DNA from: an uncultured Methanobrevibacter sp.
GTDB taxonomy: Archaea > Methanobacteriota > Methanobacteria > Methanobacteriales > Methanobacteriaceae
Direction of reading: 5' to 3'
Assembly: GCF_900314695.1 (NCBI RefSeq)
Contig: NZ_OMWD01000021.1
Coordinates: 1-40,150 of the forward strand
Length of the DNA: 40,150 nucleotides
The position numbers and the translations under genes were made by a program. Numbering within the stretch: the stretch's first letter is position 1; each line of letters opens with the position of its first letter. Positions 9,456 to 17,029 of this stretch are shown here, piece after piece. Below the pieces are notes generated by a model, which was not told the DNA's origin, searched no databases, and saw only the letters and a list, made by a program, of their open reading frames with translations.

Positions 9456-9480
9456 CCTCCTTTTTACAGTTTAAAGGAGG
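9456..9480 (+). promoter_or_regulatory. Hairpin sequestering the Shine-Dalgarno of the 27-aa peptide
   Basis: CCTCCTTT (9456-9463) is perfectly complementary to AAAGGAGG (9473-9480), with a 9-base loop. AAAGGAGG is the ribosome binding site for the ATG at 9488, so in the folded state translation should be blocked. Confidence 0.6.
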
Positions 9481-9487
9481 TGGTATA

Positions 9488-9571
9488 ATGGATGTATATA
9501 TTAATATTAATTTTACATTAATAATTATTTTTTTAGTATATCTGTTATACTACATGCTAAAAAACGAGTAA
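9488..9571 (+). CDS. 27-aa single-helix membrane peptide
   Basis: A very strong ribosome binding site (AAAGGAGGTGG) sits about 7 bases before the ATG. The 27-residue product has a polar start (MDVYININ), one uninterrupted hydrophobic stretch (FTLIIIFLVYLLYYML) and a charged end (KNE), which is a single membrane helix. The ribosome binding site lies in a perfect hairpin and the ORF is embedded in a strongly structured region. It is too short for family recognition. It could be a KdpF-like accessory subunit, a regulatory peptide, or a type I toxin-like peptide; the toxin idea is inference from architecture only. Confidence 0.6.
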   Translation: MDVYININFTLIIIFLVYLLYYMLKNE

Positions 9572-9779
9572 TAAGGTAATGAATCAATGATTAGTAAGGT
9601 TTTAGAGAATTTTATTCTCGCCGCCTGTTTTTCCTTGCTATAGATTCATTACCAAATTCTATTAAACAAGGTTGTTCAATAAAATTAATTATAATTATCT
9701 TTTTATTATTTATAAATCTTTTGAAAAAACAGTATTTTATAAAAAAAGAAATAAGGAAAGAATAATTAAATTCTTTCAC

Positions 9780-10193
9780 TTAGAAGTATCTTTCTAAGAT
9801 TCCTTCTAAGATTTTGTAGTGACGACCTTCGTCTTTGGAACTTTCACGGAAGAAATCAGCAGCAGTTTCGATTCCAGCTTCTTCAGCTTTTTCGGAAGCT
9901 TCTCTTTTTTCTGCGTTAGCCATTTTTTCTCCACCCATCATCCATTCGATGTTTTCTTTGAGGGTAGGTTTGATGATTCCGTTCATTTCACAGAATCTTG
10001 CAGCGTGTTCAGCTTCTTCCCATGCTAATCTTTTGAATACTTCAGCTAATTCCCCATAGCCTTCTCTGGAAGCTTGTCTGGACATAGCTAAGTAAATACC
10101 CACTTCGTTGGTTTCTCCTTCAAAGTTTCCTGCTACAAATTTTTCTACAGGTGTTCCTTTAGTAATTCCAATTTCATGTTCGTATTTTACCAT
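9780..10193 (-). CDS. Rubrerythrin-like diiron protein without rubredoxin domain
   Basis: Four-helix-bundle diiron protein, expected to reduce hydrogen peroxide in the cytoplasm. With the ATG at 10193 it is 137 residues. Likely iron ligands are E27 (NFEGETNE), E60 and H63 (WEEAEH), and E122 and H125 (DEGRHY), matching the ExxH pattern of the family. The C-terminal rubredoxin domain of classical rubrerythrin is absent, so an outside electron donor is needed. The frame extends three codons further to a TTG, but GGAG at 10207-10204 is ten bases from the ATG at 10193. It lies 55 bases downstream of fprA on the same strand. The codon choice of both genes is regular, as in highly expressed genes. 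Together they form an oxygen/peroxide detoxification pair. Confidence 0.92.
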   Translation of the reverse strand: MVKYEHEIGITKGTPVEKFVAGNFEGETNEVGIYLAMSRQASREGYGELAEVFKRLAWEEAEHAARFCEMNGIIKPTLKENIEWMMGGEKMANAEKREASEKAEEAGIETAADFFRESSKDEGRHYKILEGILERYF

Positions 10194-10248
10194 AAATATC
10201 AATCTCCGTTATGTATATTATTTTTTACATTTTATATAATTTACGAAT

Positions 10249-11475
10249 TTATAACTCTTTACATGCTTTAGCTAATGCAACACCCAAGTCATAGCTTGCA
10301 GCGTCTTCTTCAGCAGTTGGAACGAAAGTAATTTCTTGACTGTCAATTACATCGAATCCGTAGTTGTTTAATTCTTCAGCAAGCATTGCAGGTGTTCCAC
10401 CTTTTCCACCCATTGAACCGAAGGTAACTGCTTTTCTTACAATTCCGGTTCTGTTAAAGAGTAATCCTTTGAGGTAGTACATGATGTCTCCGATACTTGG
10501 GTATGGAACATCGTTGATTGTAGGGTCACCGACAGCAATTCCTTTACTGGTTAGGATACTTTTGACAATTTCGGATCTTTCATCTTCGTGTAAGAAGAAG
10601 ATTTCTACATCGTAACCTTCAGACATTGCACCTTCTGCAATTTCATGAGCCATTTGTTGGGTTGAGTAGTGCATGGTATCGTAGATGATTGTGATTTTAT
10701 CTTCACATACACCGGTAGCCCAGTTTTGGTAAGCTCCGATAATTTGCATTGGATCAGTCCAGATTTGACCGTGAGATGGTGCAATCATTTTGATTGAGTC
10801 GAGTAAGCCTAATTCCACTACTTCGTTTAATTTTTTAAGTACTAATTTGGAAAGTGGTGTAATTAAGTTTGCATAGAATTTTTGAGCTGCATCCATTAAG
10901 ACGTATTCTGGGATTTCATCAGAGAATCTTTGGGTGAAACATAAGTGTTGTCCGAATGCGTCGTTAGGGAATAGGATTCCGGTTTCATCTGCAAGCAAGG
11001 TGAACATGCTGTCCGGCCAGTGTAAGAGGAATGCATCGAGGAATGCTAAGGTTCTTCCACCAACATCTAAGGAGTCACCGGTTCCTACAGTGATGAATTC
11101 AGCGCCTTCAAGTGCAGGGTAGTGTTTTAACAATCCATTTACTGCAATTTTGGTACAGTAAATAGGTGCTTCAGGGAATCTTTTGTGTAAGTCCACTAAT
11201 ACTCCGGAGTGGTCTTTTTCCACGTGGTTTTGAATTATGTAGTCAACTTTGACTTCTCTTCCTTCTTGAGCAAAAGCATCATCTATACGTGCCATCATTT
11301 CTTTTGTTTTTCCAGGATAAGCATTATCAATGATTGCTACTTCATCTTCACCGAATACAATGTATGCATTGTAGGTGGTTCCGTCTAAGGTGTAACCGTG
11401 GTAGGTTCTTAAGTCCCAATCGAGTACACCAATCCAGTATACTCCATCAGCTATTTTTTGTGCATTTGCTTTCAT
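10249..11475 (-). CDS. fprA: F420H2 oxidase (flavodiiron protein FprA)
   Basis: Reduces O2 to water with electrons from coenzyme F420H2 in methanogens. The 408-residue protein has an N-terminal metallo-beta-lactamase-like diiron domain with HVEKDH at residues 84-89 (H84, E86, D88, H89) and further likely ligands H153 (LLHWPDS), D173 (PNDAFG) and H236 (PSHGQIW). A C-terminal flavodoxin domain follows from about residue 262, with the FMN phosphate loop YDTMHYSTQ. The ATG has AAGGTTG upstream. A TATA box (about 11552-11558) and a 26-bp palindrome precede it. The rubrerythrin gene follows, most likely in the same operon. Some Methanobrevibacter carry several fprA copies, so this may be one of a set. 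Confidence 0.95.
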   Translation of the reverse strand: MKANAQKIADGVYWIGVLDWDLRTYHGYTLDGTTYNAYIVFGEDEVAIIDNAYPGKTKEMMARIDDAFAQEGREVKVDYIIQNHVEKDHSGVLVDLHKRFPEAPIYCTKIAVNGLLKHYPALEGAEFITVGTGDSLDVGGRTLAFLDAFLLHWPDSMFTLLADETGILFPNDAFGQHLCFTQRFSDEIPEYVLMDAAQKFYANLITPLSKLVLKKLNEVVELGLLDSIKMIAPSHGQIWTDPMQIIGAYQNWATGVCEDKITIIYDTMHYSTQQMAHEIAEGAMSEGYDVEIFFLHEDERSEIVKSILTSKGIAVGDPTINDVPYPSIGDIMYYLKGLLFNRTGIVRKAVTFGSMGGKGGTPAMLAEELNNYGFDVIDSQEITFVPTAEEDAASYDLGVALAKACKEL

Positions 11476-11502
11476 AATTTCAACCTTTTATTAAAGTTTT
11501 TT

Positions 11503-11560
11503 ATTCATGGATAGTGTTATCTATGAATTAATATTATTATCTAATTTGTTATTATATATA
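11503..11560 (-). promoter_or_regulatory. fprA-rubrerythrin promoter with palindrome at the start site
   Basis: On the minus strand ATTATATATAAT (11549-11560) is a good TATA box, predicting transcription start near 11527. Exactly there a 26-bp imperfect palindrome (ATTCATGGATA, four-base spacer, TATCTATGAAT; 11503-11528, one mismatch) spans about +1 to +26. Such a position suits a repressor operator; as RNA it would be a 5' leader hairpin. An oxygen- or redox-responsive role is inferred from the genes it precedes. Confidence 0.5.
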
Positions 11561-11601
11561 ATTTTGTTTTATACGAACTGTTTCAAAAGTTCAGATACTT
11601 A

Positions 11602-11636
11602 TTAGTAATCAAGTGCTCTCTCTCAAGATATTATAT
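11602..11636 (+). promoter_or_regulatory. Shared island promoter module, copy 1 (recombinase)
   Basis: TTAGTAATCAAGTGCTCTCT at 11602-11621 belongs to the repeated motif found at three other island promoters. From the G of GCTCTCTCT (11615) to the TATA box TATTATAT (11629-11636) is 14 bases, the same as in copies 2 and 3. Predicted transcription start is near 11658, just before the recombinase ATG at 11661. Confidence 0.6.
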
Positions 11637-11660
11637 CTATGAAAAATAGAAGTGATAAGT

Positions 11661-12809
11661 ATGATGAATGACGAGCTATTAAAAAATTTTTCAATAAGTT
11701 GTAACCATGCCCAGGGTACATTCTTTAGTTACGAGCTTTCGCTAAGGAAGTACTGTGAGTATTTTGGTATGAGCCTTAAAGAACTTCTTGATGAGGCTGA
11801 AGAAGATGAGAACAATGGAGTAAAATGGAAACATAGTCGATTAAAAGCAAAATTAGTCGAATATAGGCATTACATGTATCAGCATTATGCTCCAGGTACA
11901 GTTAGAAAAGAAATGAACTGTATTAAGTATTTTTACAAATTTTATGACATAGAGATATTGTCATTGCCTAAGATTAATGAGAAAAGCATTCAAAAGCCTG
12001 CTCCAATATATTTCAAGGATTTGCCGGATAAGGCTGTAATTAGAGAAGCTTTTCAAATAGCATCTCCTCTTATGAAAGCTATAATATTGTTTTCCTGTTC
12101 CAGCGGATGTGCCAGAACAGAAACATTGAGTCTGACAATTGGAGATTACATTGAGGCATTATCCGAATATCTGCCAAGAAGAGATATGGATATCTTTAAG
12201 GTAATTGATTATCTCAATGATGTCGATGATGTGGTTCCGACCTTCAGCATCCTGAGGAAAAAGACAAACAAGTATTACCTCACATACTGCAGTCCCGAAG
12301 CTGTAAAGGCCATCAATGCATATCTTCTGCTTCGTGATAAACCGTTGACTGAGAAAAGTCCACTGTTTAGGATCAGCAGGACATATATGGTGCAATCATT
12401 TGAAATGATCAATGACACTTTAGGTCTCGGTAGGGTTGGAAAGTATCGAAGGCTTAGAAGCCACATGCTTCGAAAGTTTCATGCATCAGCACTGTATAAT
12501 AGTGGAATGAGTTTGGACAAGGTAAATGATTTGCAGGGAAAGGCCAAAAACAAAACAGATGCAGCATATTTCATGACAAACCCTGACGATTTGAAATTTG
12601 AATATATAAAGCATCTGCCAGCAGTAACAATCAACACTGATGTTGAAAAGCTATCTATCAAATCACCTCAGTTCATTCAAATGGAAAAGGAAAACGAATC
12701 CTTAAAATCAGAAGTAGGCAACATGAGAAATGAAATTGAGGAGATGAGAGGTCTGAAGAAAGAACTTTTAGGCATCATTAACCAGGTTAGTGAAGGCAAA
12801 TTGATATAA
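11661..12809 (+). CDS. Tyrosine recombinase (integrase family)
   Basis: DNA strand-exchange enzyme of the phage-integrase/XerCD family. Counting from the ATG at 11661 (382 residues), an N-terminal core-binding domain occupies about 1-115. The catalytic domain has Arg152 (SGCARTETLS), Lys201 (RKKTNKYYLTY), HMLR with His268 and Arg271, a Gly at the usual second His/Trp position (LQGKAK), and the nucleophile Tyr303 (DAAYFM). A coiled-coil-like tail (about 335-378, MEKENESLKSEV) ends the protein. The frame opens earlier at a GTG (11652), but the promoter predicts transcription starting near 11658, so ATG 11661 or 11664 is preferred, perhaps leaderless. It marks the left edge of the accessory island. 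Whether it integrates an element or inverts DNA is not visible. Confidence 0.9.
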   Translation: MMNDELLKNFSISCNHAQGTFFSYELSLRKYCEYFGMSLKELLDEAEEDENNGVKWKHSRLKAKLVEYRHYMYQHYAPGTVRKEMNCIKYFYKFYDIEILSLPKINEKSIQKPAPIYFKDLPDKAVIREAFQIASPLMKAIILFSCSSGCARTETLSLTIGDYIEALSEYLPRRDMDIFKVIDYLNDVDDVVPTFSILRKKTNKYYLTYCSPEAVKAINAYLLLRDKPLTEKSPLFRISRTYMVQSFEMINDTLGLGRVGKYRRLRSHMLRKFHASALYNSGMSLDKVNDLQGKAKNKTDAAYFMTNPDDLKFEYIKHLPAVTINTDVEKLSIKSPQFIQMEKENESLKSEVGNMRNEIEEMRGLKKELLGIINQVSEGKLI

Positions 12810-13157
12810 AGTAATGATAGAATTTGGCATTTGTTGAATGTTGTCATTAATATAATATTAAATGAAACATTTGCAGAAAAAAAAGATTTATTAATGATTA
12901 TATCTTCATAATAGGGTTCTATTTTTATAGGAATTAGATCATTAATAAGTCTTATTTTTTCCAATAACTTAATTTAAAACTTTTTTATCTTAATTTTAAA
13001 TTTGTTATTATCAAATTTTTAAGGTTGTATAATGAAGAGTATAATTTTATAGTGTTGGACTTCTAAATGTTACAATAGTATCAAATGAAATATAAATCTT
13101 ATATTTGGAGATTTTAAAAAAAGATTTACAATAAATTAAGTTATTGGAGGAAAAACA
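12810..13157 (+). promoter_or_regulatory. AT-rich intergenic region with promoter for the 13158 gene
   Basis: About 350 bases with no gene I can support; a minus-strand frame here has no ribosome binding site and runs into the recombinase. Near the right end, AAATATAA (13088-13095) and TTATATTT (13099-13106) form a perfect inverted repeat containing a TATA-like box, with start expected near 13120. GGAGG at about 13146-13150 is the ribosome binding site of the next gene. Confidence 0.4.
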
Positions 13158-13715
13158 ATGTATGATAAAAAAGAGATTATAATAGAAATAAATGACATGT
13201 CTAAATATGATAAAATTAGTAACATTATAAACAGGTATTGTATGTTACAGAGTGGCGGACCTAAGGATTTAGATATTCCTGGAAGAGGTAATGGTGATTA
13301 TAGGCCTGAATTTGGAATTTATAAATTCAATGAAGGACATGATGTCAATGATTTAATCAAAGATTTAAAAATGTTATGTAAATATGTTACTTTTAAAGAC
13401 ATAGATTCAAAAAAGATACTTCAATATATTGGAACACTTATAATCAGTTTTGTGAATATTAAATATCTAAAACCTGGTACTTTAAAAAAACTTGATGAAA
13501 TAAAAGTATTAAAAACAGAATTTGGTTATTGTAAAGGAAATAAACCTTTTATGAGGCCTATGGAAACAAGCCACTTAATAAATTCAGGATATTCTGAATT
13601 AATATATTTAATTAGTGATTCAATTGATAATATTATTGATTTGGAATTGTTAGTTGAAAATAAAGTATTAGAAATTGATCCTAATTTTAAAGTTGAATTT
13701 AGACTATTTGACTAA
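13158..13715 (+). CDS. Hypothetical protein (185 aa)
   Basis: I do not recognise this protein. The 185 residues are soluble-looking, mixed alpha/beta and without membrane segments or Cys motifs. A Gly/Pro-rich stretch (GGPKDLDIPGRGNGDYRPEFG, about residues 34-54, only part of which is likely structured) is the most distinctive part. A good ribosome binding site (TTGGAGG) lies before the ATG, and an inverted repeat overlaps its TATA box. Codon use is very AT-rich, as in the rest of the island. It lies between the recombinase and the convergent PIN gene, a place typical of defence or immunity cargo, but no function can be given. Confidence 0.7.
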   Translation: MYDKKEIIIEINDMSKYDKISNIINRYCMLQSGGPKDLDIPGRGNGDYRPEFGIYKFNEGHDVNDLIKDLKMLCKYVTFKDIDSKKILQYIGTLIISFVNIKYLKPGTLKKLDEIKVLKTEFGYCKGNKPFMRPMETSHLINSGYSELIYLISDSIDNIIDLELLVENKVLEIDPNFKVEFRLFD

Positions 13716-13774
13716 TATTGTTACTTATATCTAGCTCATATTGAAATTTACATAAATTTAATAAAATTAAAATA

Positions 13775-14470
13775 TTAATTAAAGTAATTTGGATGAGTTA
13801 CATGAACATGTTGATTAAGTACTTGTTGGATTAAATCATATTTTTCTAAGATATCTTTATCAAATGTAATAAAATAGATGATCTTATTTAATGAAATCTG
13901 TAAACAATAAGATTCATCAAGTAATTGTGCATCAGGATTGTGAATTTTAATTGAGTTAAGTTGATCAATTTTATTAGCATTTTCTATGAATGTGATGCAG
14001 TAATACTTATTTAAAATTCTTGTTAATTTATCTAAACTTTTTCTGGATGTTGATTTTATTGTGTTGGATAGATCTGTATCATCATGCCTTAGAAGTAAAT
14101 CATCAATTTCTGTTTCATGCATTCTGAAAAATTCAGATATTAAATTAATAAATCTATTCCTTTTCATATTTTCAGGATATTTATTATCACCATATTGGCT
14201 TATAAAGTTATTTTTTATAGTTCTATGGTGCCTTTGCATATTTAATGGGTTAATACTATTGTTTAAGGAATATTCTTTTATAAAATCAACTATTTTTAAA
14301 GAAATTCTCCTAATACTTTCTATTTTCTCTTTTGATTCTAAACAAGCAGTATTACTGATGTGTCTTTGATAATTTTTTGATAAATATAATTCACTTTCTT
14401 CAAAACTATTATCATTTGGTAGAACCATAGCTAGTATAATATTTGTATCTAAAAAATGTAGATTATCCAA
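13775..14470 (-). CDS. PIN-domain ribonuclease (putative toxin)
   Basis: The 231-residue protein opens with the PIN signature FLDTNIILAM (Asp8, with Thr9 and Asn10). Further acidic residues fit the metal site: Glu45/Glu48 region, Asp180 and Asp185 (NPDAQLLDES) and Asp204 in TFDKDIL. PIN domains are Mg-dependent RNases, often toxins. It is longer than VapC toxins (~130 aa), with a helical insert between about residues 60 and 160. The start codon is TTG: the preceding gene ends two bases upstream and its last codons supply the ribosome binding site (GAGGGG), and no in-frame ATG is near. It is translationally linked to the Panacea-like gene, so the two are probably a toxin/antitoxin or two-gene defence pair. 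Confidence 0.75.
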   Translation of the reverse strand: MDNLHFLDTNIILAMVLPNDNSFEESELYLSKNYQRHISNTACLESKEKIESIRRISLKIVDFIKEYSLNNSINPLNMQRHHRTIKNNFISQYGDNKYPENMKRNRFINLISEFFRMHETEIDDLLLRHDDTDLSNTIKSTSRKSLDKLTRILNKYYCITFIENANKIDQLNSIKIHNPDAQLLDESYCLQISLNKIIYFITFDKDILEKYDLIQQVLNQHVHVTHPNYFN

Positions 14471-14471
14471 T

Positions 14472-15362
14472 TTATCCCCTCAAATATCCGCCAATAGTTG
14501 CATTAACCATTTTACGTTCAGCTGGAGTATAATCGGTTTTTGGTAATTCATCTAAATGAACGAGATTTTTTGTTTCATCAATAGTAATTGATAATTCTTT
14601 TAAACTACCTAAATAGTCTCTATTCCATGATGGTTCTTTATAATTATAGTAGTCATCTTTATTTTCGACTCTAACTCCTTTAGCGAAGGTTTTCCAAAGT
14701 TCTTTTATCGGATCTCTTAAAAAATTCCAACATATGTAGAAGTTATTCTCCTCATAAATATAATCTAGATTTGTAATAAATTTAGAAAAAATATTATTGT
14801 ATTCTGTATAATATGAATCGCATGGTAATTTTGCTTCACATCTAAACATATTTTTAATGAATTCCTCATTATCAAATTGTTCAGCAGATCTTGAATCATG
14901 TGCAATGTCAAAAACATTAAATTTAAATGGATACATTATGTCAAATGGAGCATAATCCTTATATATGTCTCTTTTAATATTTTTATAGAATTTTTGACTA
15001 TTTTTAAGTAAATCTTTTGTAATTGGTTCTATTTCAGGGTATTTAGAAATAAAATCAACATCATTGAATTCATTTAGACAATCATCTTTTAAGATTACTT
15101 GGCCGAAGGAGGTAAGCTCAAATTTTTCATGGAAAAAGTTAAATGAATCGGAGATGGGTTGTGAAAAAGGACCATAAAAATACCAGTAGTAAGGAAGCTG
15201 AGAGTATAATTCATGATTGTTCCCTAAAACTTTTTTAATTTTAAAGATTAATTTAATCATTAAAGTTCTGGAAATGCCCATATTTCTAACTTTTAGTTCA
15301 TATAAAAGGTATTTCATTAAATTATCAATATTTGATGAATCTTTTTGAACTTCTATAAACAT
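14472..15362 (-). CDS. Panacea/DUF4065-like protein, putative antitoxin
   Basis: The 296-residue protein has, in its first third, a helical region followed by YYWYFYGPFSQPISD (about residues 58-72). This resembles the KL-(helix)-YGP pattern of the Panacea (DUF4065/SocA) antitoxin domain, known as a widespread neutralising domain for diverse toxins. The rest is not recognised and may bind the partner. It has a strong ribosome binding site (AAAGGAGGG) and is driven by copy 2 of the island promoter module. One base separates it from the PIN gene. The Panacea assignment is by motif resemblance only; the pairing with a nuclease supports it. Confidence 0.55.
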   Translation of the reverse strand: MFIEVQKDSSNIDNLMKYLLYELKVRNMGISRTLMIKLIFKIKKVLGNNHELYSQLPYYWYFYGPFSQPISDSFNFFHEKFELTSFGQVILKDDCLNEFNDVDFISKYPEIEPITKDLLKNSQKFYKNIKRDIYKDYAPFDIMYPFKFNVFDIAHDSRSAEQFDNEEFIKNMFRCEAKLPCDSYYTEYNNIFSKFITNLDYIYEENNFYICWNFLRDPIKELWKTFAKGVRVENKDDYYNYKEPSWNRDYLGSLKELSITIDETKNLVHLDELPKTDYTPAERKMVNATIGGYLRG

Positions 15363-15447
15363 TAAAACCCTCCTTTAATTTATTATTTTCTTTTAATATT
15401 ATTTAAATTTTGATTAATGCAAGTATGTATATGTTATGTATAAATAT

Positions 15448-15482
15448 AATATAAAGTTTTTCAGAGAGCATTTGAAAAGTAA
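15448..15482 (-). promoter_or_regulatory. Shared island promoter module, copy 2 (Panacea/PIN pair)
   Basis: On the minus strand TTACTTTTCAAATGCTCTCT (15482-15463) is followed, 14 bases after the G of GCTCTCT, by the TATA box TTTATATT (15455-15448). Transcription should start near 15425, leaving a leader of about 60 bases. The first 20 bases are identical to copies 3 and 4. Confidence 0.65.
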
Positions 15483-15551
15483 TCTTTCACTAAAATAGGA
15501 AATATTAATTTAATTTTATCCATTCTAATCTTCTTTTTTTCACTTCAATTT

Positions 15552-16979
15552 CTAATTTTTCAATTGAATTTCTTTTAATAGTTTTCTTTTATTATTTTCA
15601 TCTTTGTAATTATATTCATAATAAATCCTGCCGGTTTTCTTTTCTGTAATTTTTGACACGTGATAATATCCAGAAGTATTTTTATTTTTACTCATTTTCA
15701 TTTTTGCTTCATTGCTATGATTTTTACCCCACATGGGATTGTCTTTACCAAATCTACTTACTCTATACATAGGGTTATTTTTACCACTAGTTTTTTCTTT
15801 TAATTTTTCCTTAGTTTCCTTAGAAAGTTTTATTCCTTTTTTTGATTCACTCATTTTTCGTTTACTTTCTTCAGAGTGCTTTTTTCCAAAAAATGGATTA
15901 TTTTCACCTGATCTATCTGCTCCAAACATTGGATGATTTTCTCCAGAATGTGCTTTGGAACGAACAATATTGACATATTCCTTATATTCTTCCTCATTCA
16001 TCAATTTTTTAAGTCTTCTGCTGATTGTTTTTTTACTTGCTTTGAAATCCTCATTTGAAATCATTTCTGCAATTTTACCCATGCTATATCCGTCTTTAGC
16101 AAGTTCAAGAATTTTCTCTTCATCATAATTGTCGTTAAAATTGGGATTTTTAGAACCTTTTGAAATATTTAACTTATTTTGATATTTATATTCTGAATAT
16201 TCATCATCACTCATAATTGAAGTTAATTTATAAATTATTGTGGTGTTGGTAGTACCATATTCTTCTGCAAGTTCCATAGGGGATTTTCCAGCTTTAGCTT
16301 TTTTATAAAGTTCATCAAAATCAATGTCTACAAAACGACTGATTTTAGCGGCGTTATATATTTTTGAAGTATCGTATTTGCGAAGATAATGTTTAGCTAT
16401 GTTGAATCGATTTAATTTTTGAGATGCACTGGCTGATTTTTTGTCCATAACTTTCCAAATCAATCCATTCTCTTTAACCTTTTCTTCTAATTTCAGTAAA
16501 TTCACTGATGAGAGTTCTTTTACTTTACCATTTTTTCTATATTGATATACCCATACATATCCTTGAATAGTTTGTCGTGTTTTCATATATACACTATAAT
16601 ATCCGCTTTTGTTTTTTGCACTGCTCATGGCAAATTTTTGTTCAAGGGGCAGTTCTGGAGTATAATAGTTAGAACTCCCTCCGGACTGAAAATTGAATCC
16701 TTTATCCTTGTTTAAAGCATCATAGACTCTGATGTATAATTTTTCAAATCTATCAAGATATATTATCTTGCATGCTTTTATCAATTCAAACTCAAAGTTT
16801 TCTTCACCATATTTATTAAATGCATTCTGTAAATGGGAGTTGTCATGTGAATTGTTTCTTAACTGAGTTCTATGTTGGCGAAACAGTCTATCGTAAACAT
16901 CAATGGACTGGCCGATATAGATTTTGTTAGTGGGTTTGCAGGTGATTTTGTATATACCGGATATTTTCTTATTTTTCAT
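15552..16979 (-). CDS. GIY-YIG homing endonuclease with NUMOD repeats
   Basis: Free-standing homing endonuclease. The GIY-YIG catalytic module is at the N-terminus (GIY at residues 8-10, YIG at 21-23, catalytic Arg31 in DRLFRQH), followed by two helix-turn-helix-like segments (MELAEEYGTTNTTIIYKL; YSMGKIAEMI with KKTISRRLKKL). The C-terminal part has repeated NUMOD3-type DNA-binding motifs (NHPMFG, NNPFFGKKHSEESKRKMSE, NNPMYR, DNPMWGKNHSNEAKMKMS). At 475 residues it resembles phage-type Seg/intron endonucleases. No intron or intein is visible around it. It ends about 70 bases behind promoter module copy 2, so that module or its surroundings may be its target. No clear ribosome binding site. 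Confidence 0.9.
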   Translation of the reverse strand: MKNKKISGIYKITCKPTNKIYIGQSIDVYDRLFRQHRTQLRNNSHDNSHLQNAFNKYGEENFEFELIKACKIIYLDRFEKLYIRVYDALNKDKGFNFQSGGSSNYYTPELPLEQKFAMSSAKNKSGYYSVYMKTRQTIQGYVWVYQYRKNGKVKELSSVNLLKLEEKVKENGLIWKVMDKKSASASQKLNRFNIAKHYLRKYDTSKIYNAAKISRFVDIDFDELYKKAKAGKSPMELAEEYGTTNTTIIYKLTSIMSDDEYSEYKYQNKLNISKGSKNPNFNDNYDEEKILELAKDGYSMGKIAEMISNEDFKASKKTISRRLKKLMNEEEYKEYVNIVRSKAHSGENHPMFGADRSGENNPFFGKKHSEESKRKMSESKKGIKLSKETKEKLKEKTSGKNNPMYRVSRFGKDNPMWGKNHSNEAKMKMSKNKNTSGYYHVSKITEKKTGRIYYEYNYKDENNKRKLLKEIQLKN

Positions 16980-17029
16980 TTATATCAAATCAGAAATCAA
17001 TTTTTTTATTAATTAAACTTATTTAGTTA

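Larger units (their letters stand above)
9322..9653 (+). ncRNA. Structured transcript candidate carrying a small peptide ORF
   Basis: Between the protease gene and rubrerythrin lies a dense series of inverted repeats. They are: an 8-bp hairpin with a GAAA tetraloop (9339-9358), a 14-bp hairpin plus T-run (9374-9411), an 8-bp hairpin over a Shine-Dalgarno (9456-9480), and a long interrupted stem at 9575-9653 (GGTAATGAATC/GATTCATTACC, then TAGTAAGG/CCTTGCTA with one wobble, then GAGAA/TTCTC). The bulge of that last stem contains GCCTGTTTTT (9623-9632), exactly complementary to AAAAACAGGC at 9413-9422. A TATA-like AAATATAAT near 9290-9299 would start RNA near 9322. Strand is chosen because the ORF inside is on plus. 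Structure was read by eye, not computed. Confidence 0.45.

Noticed and set aside
12677..12964. Minus-strand 95-codon frame overlapping the recombinase end
   Set aside because: Mostly antisense to a clear gene, no ribosome binding site or promoter.
15552..16979. GIY-YIG gene as part of a group I intron
   Set aside because: No split gene or intron-like flanking structure is seen; it appears free-standing.
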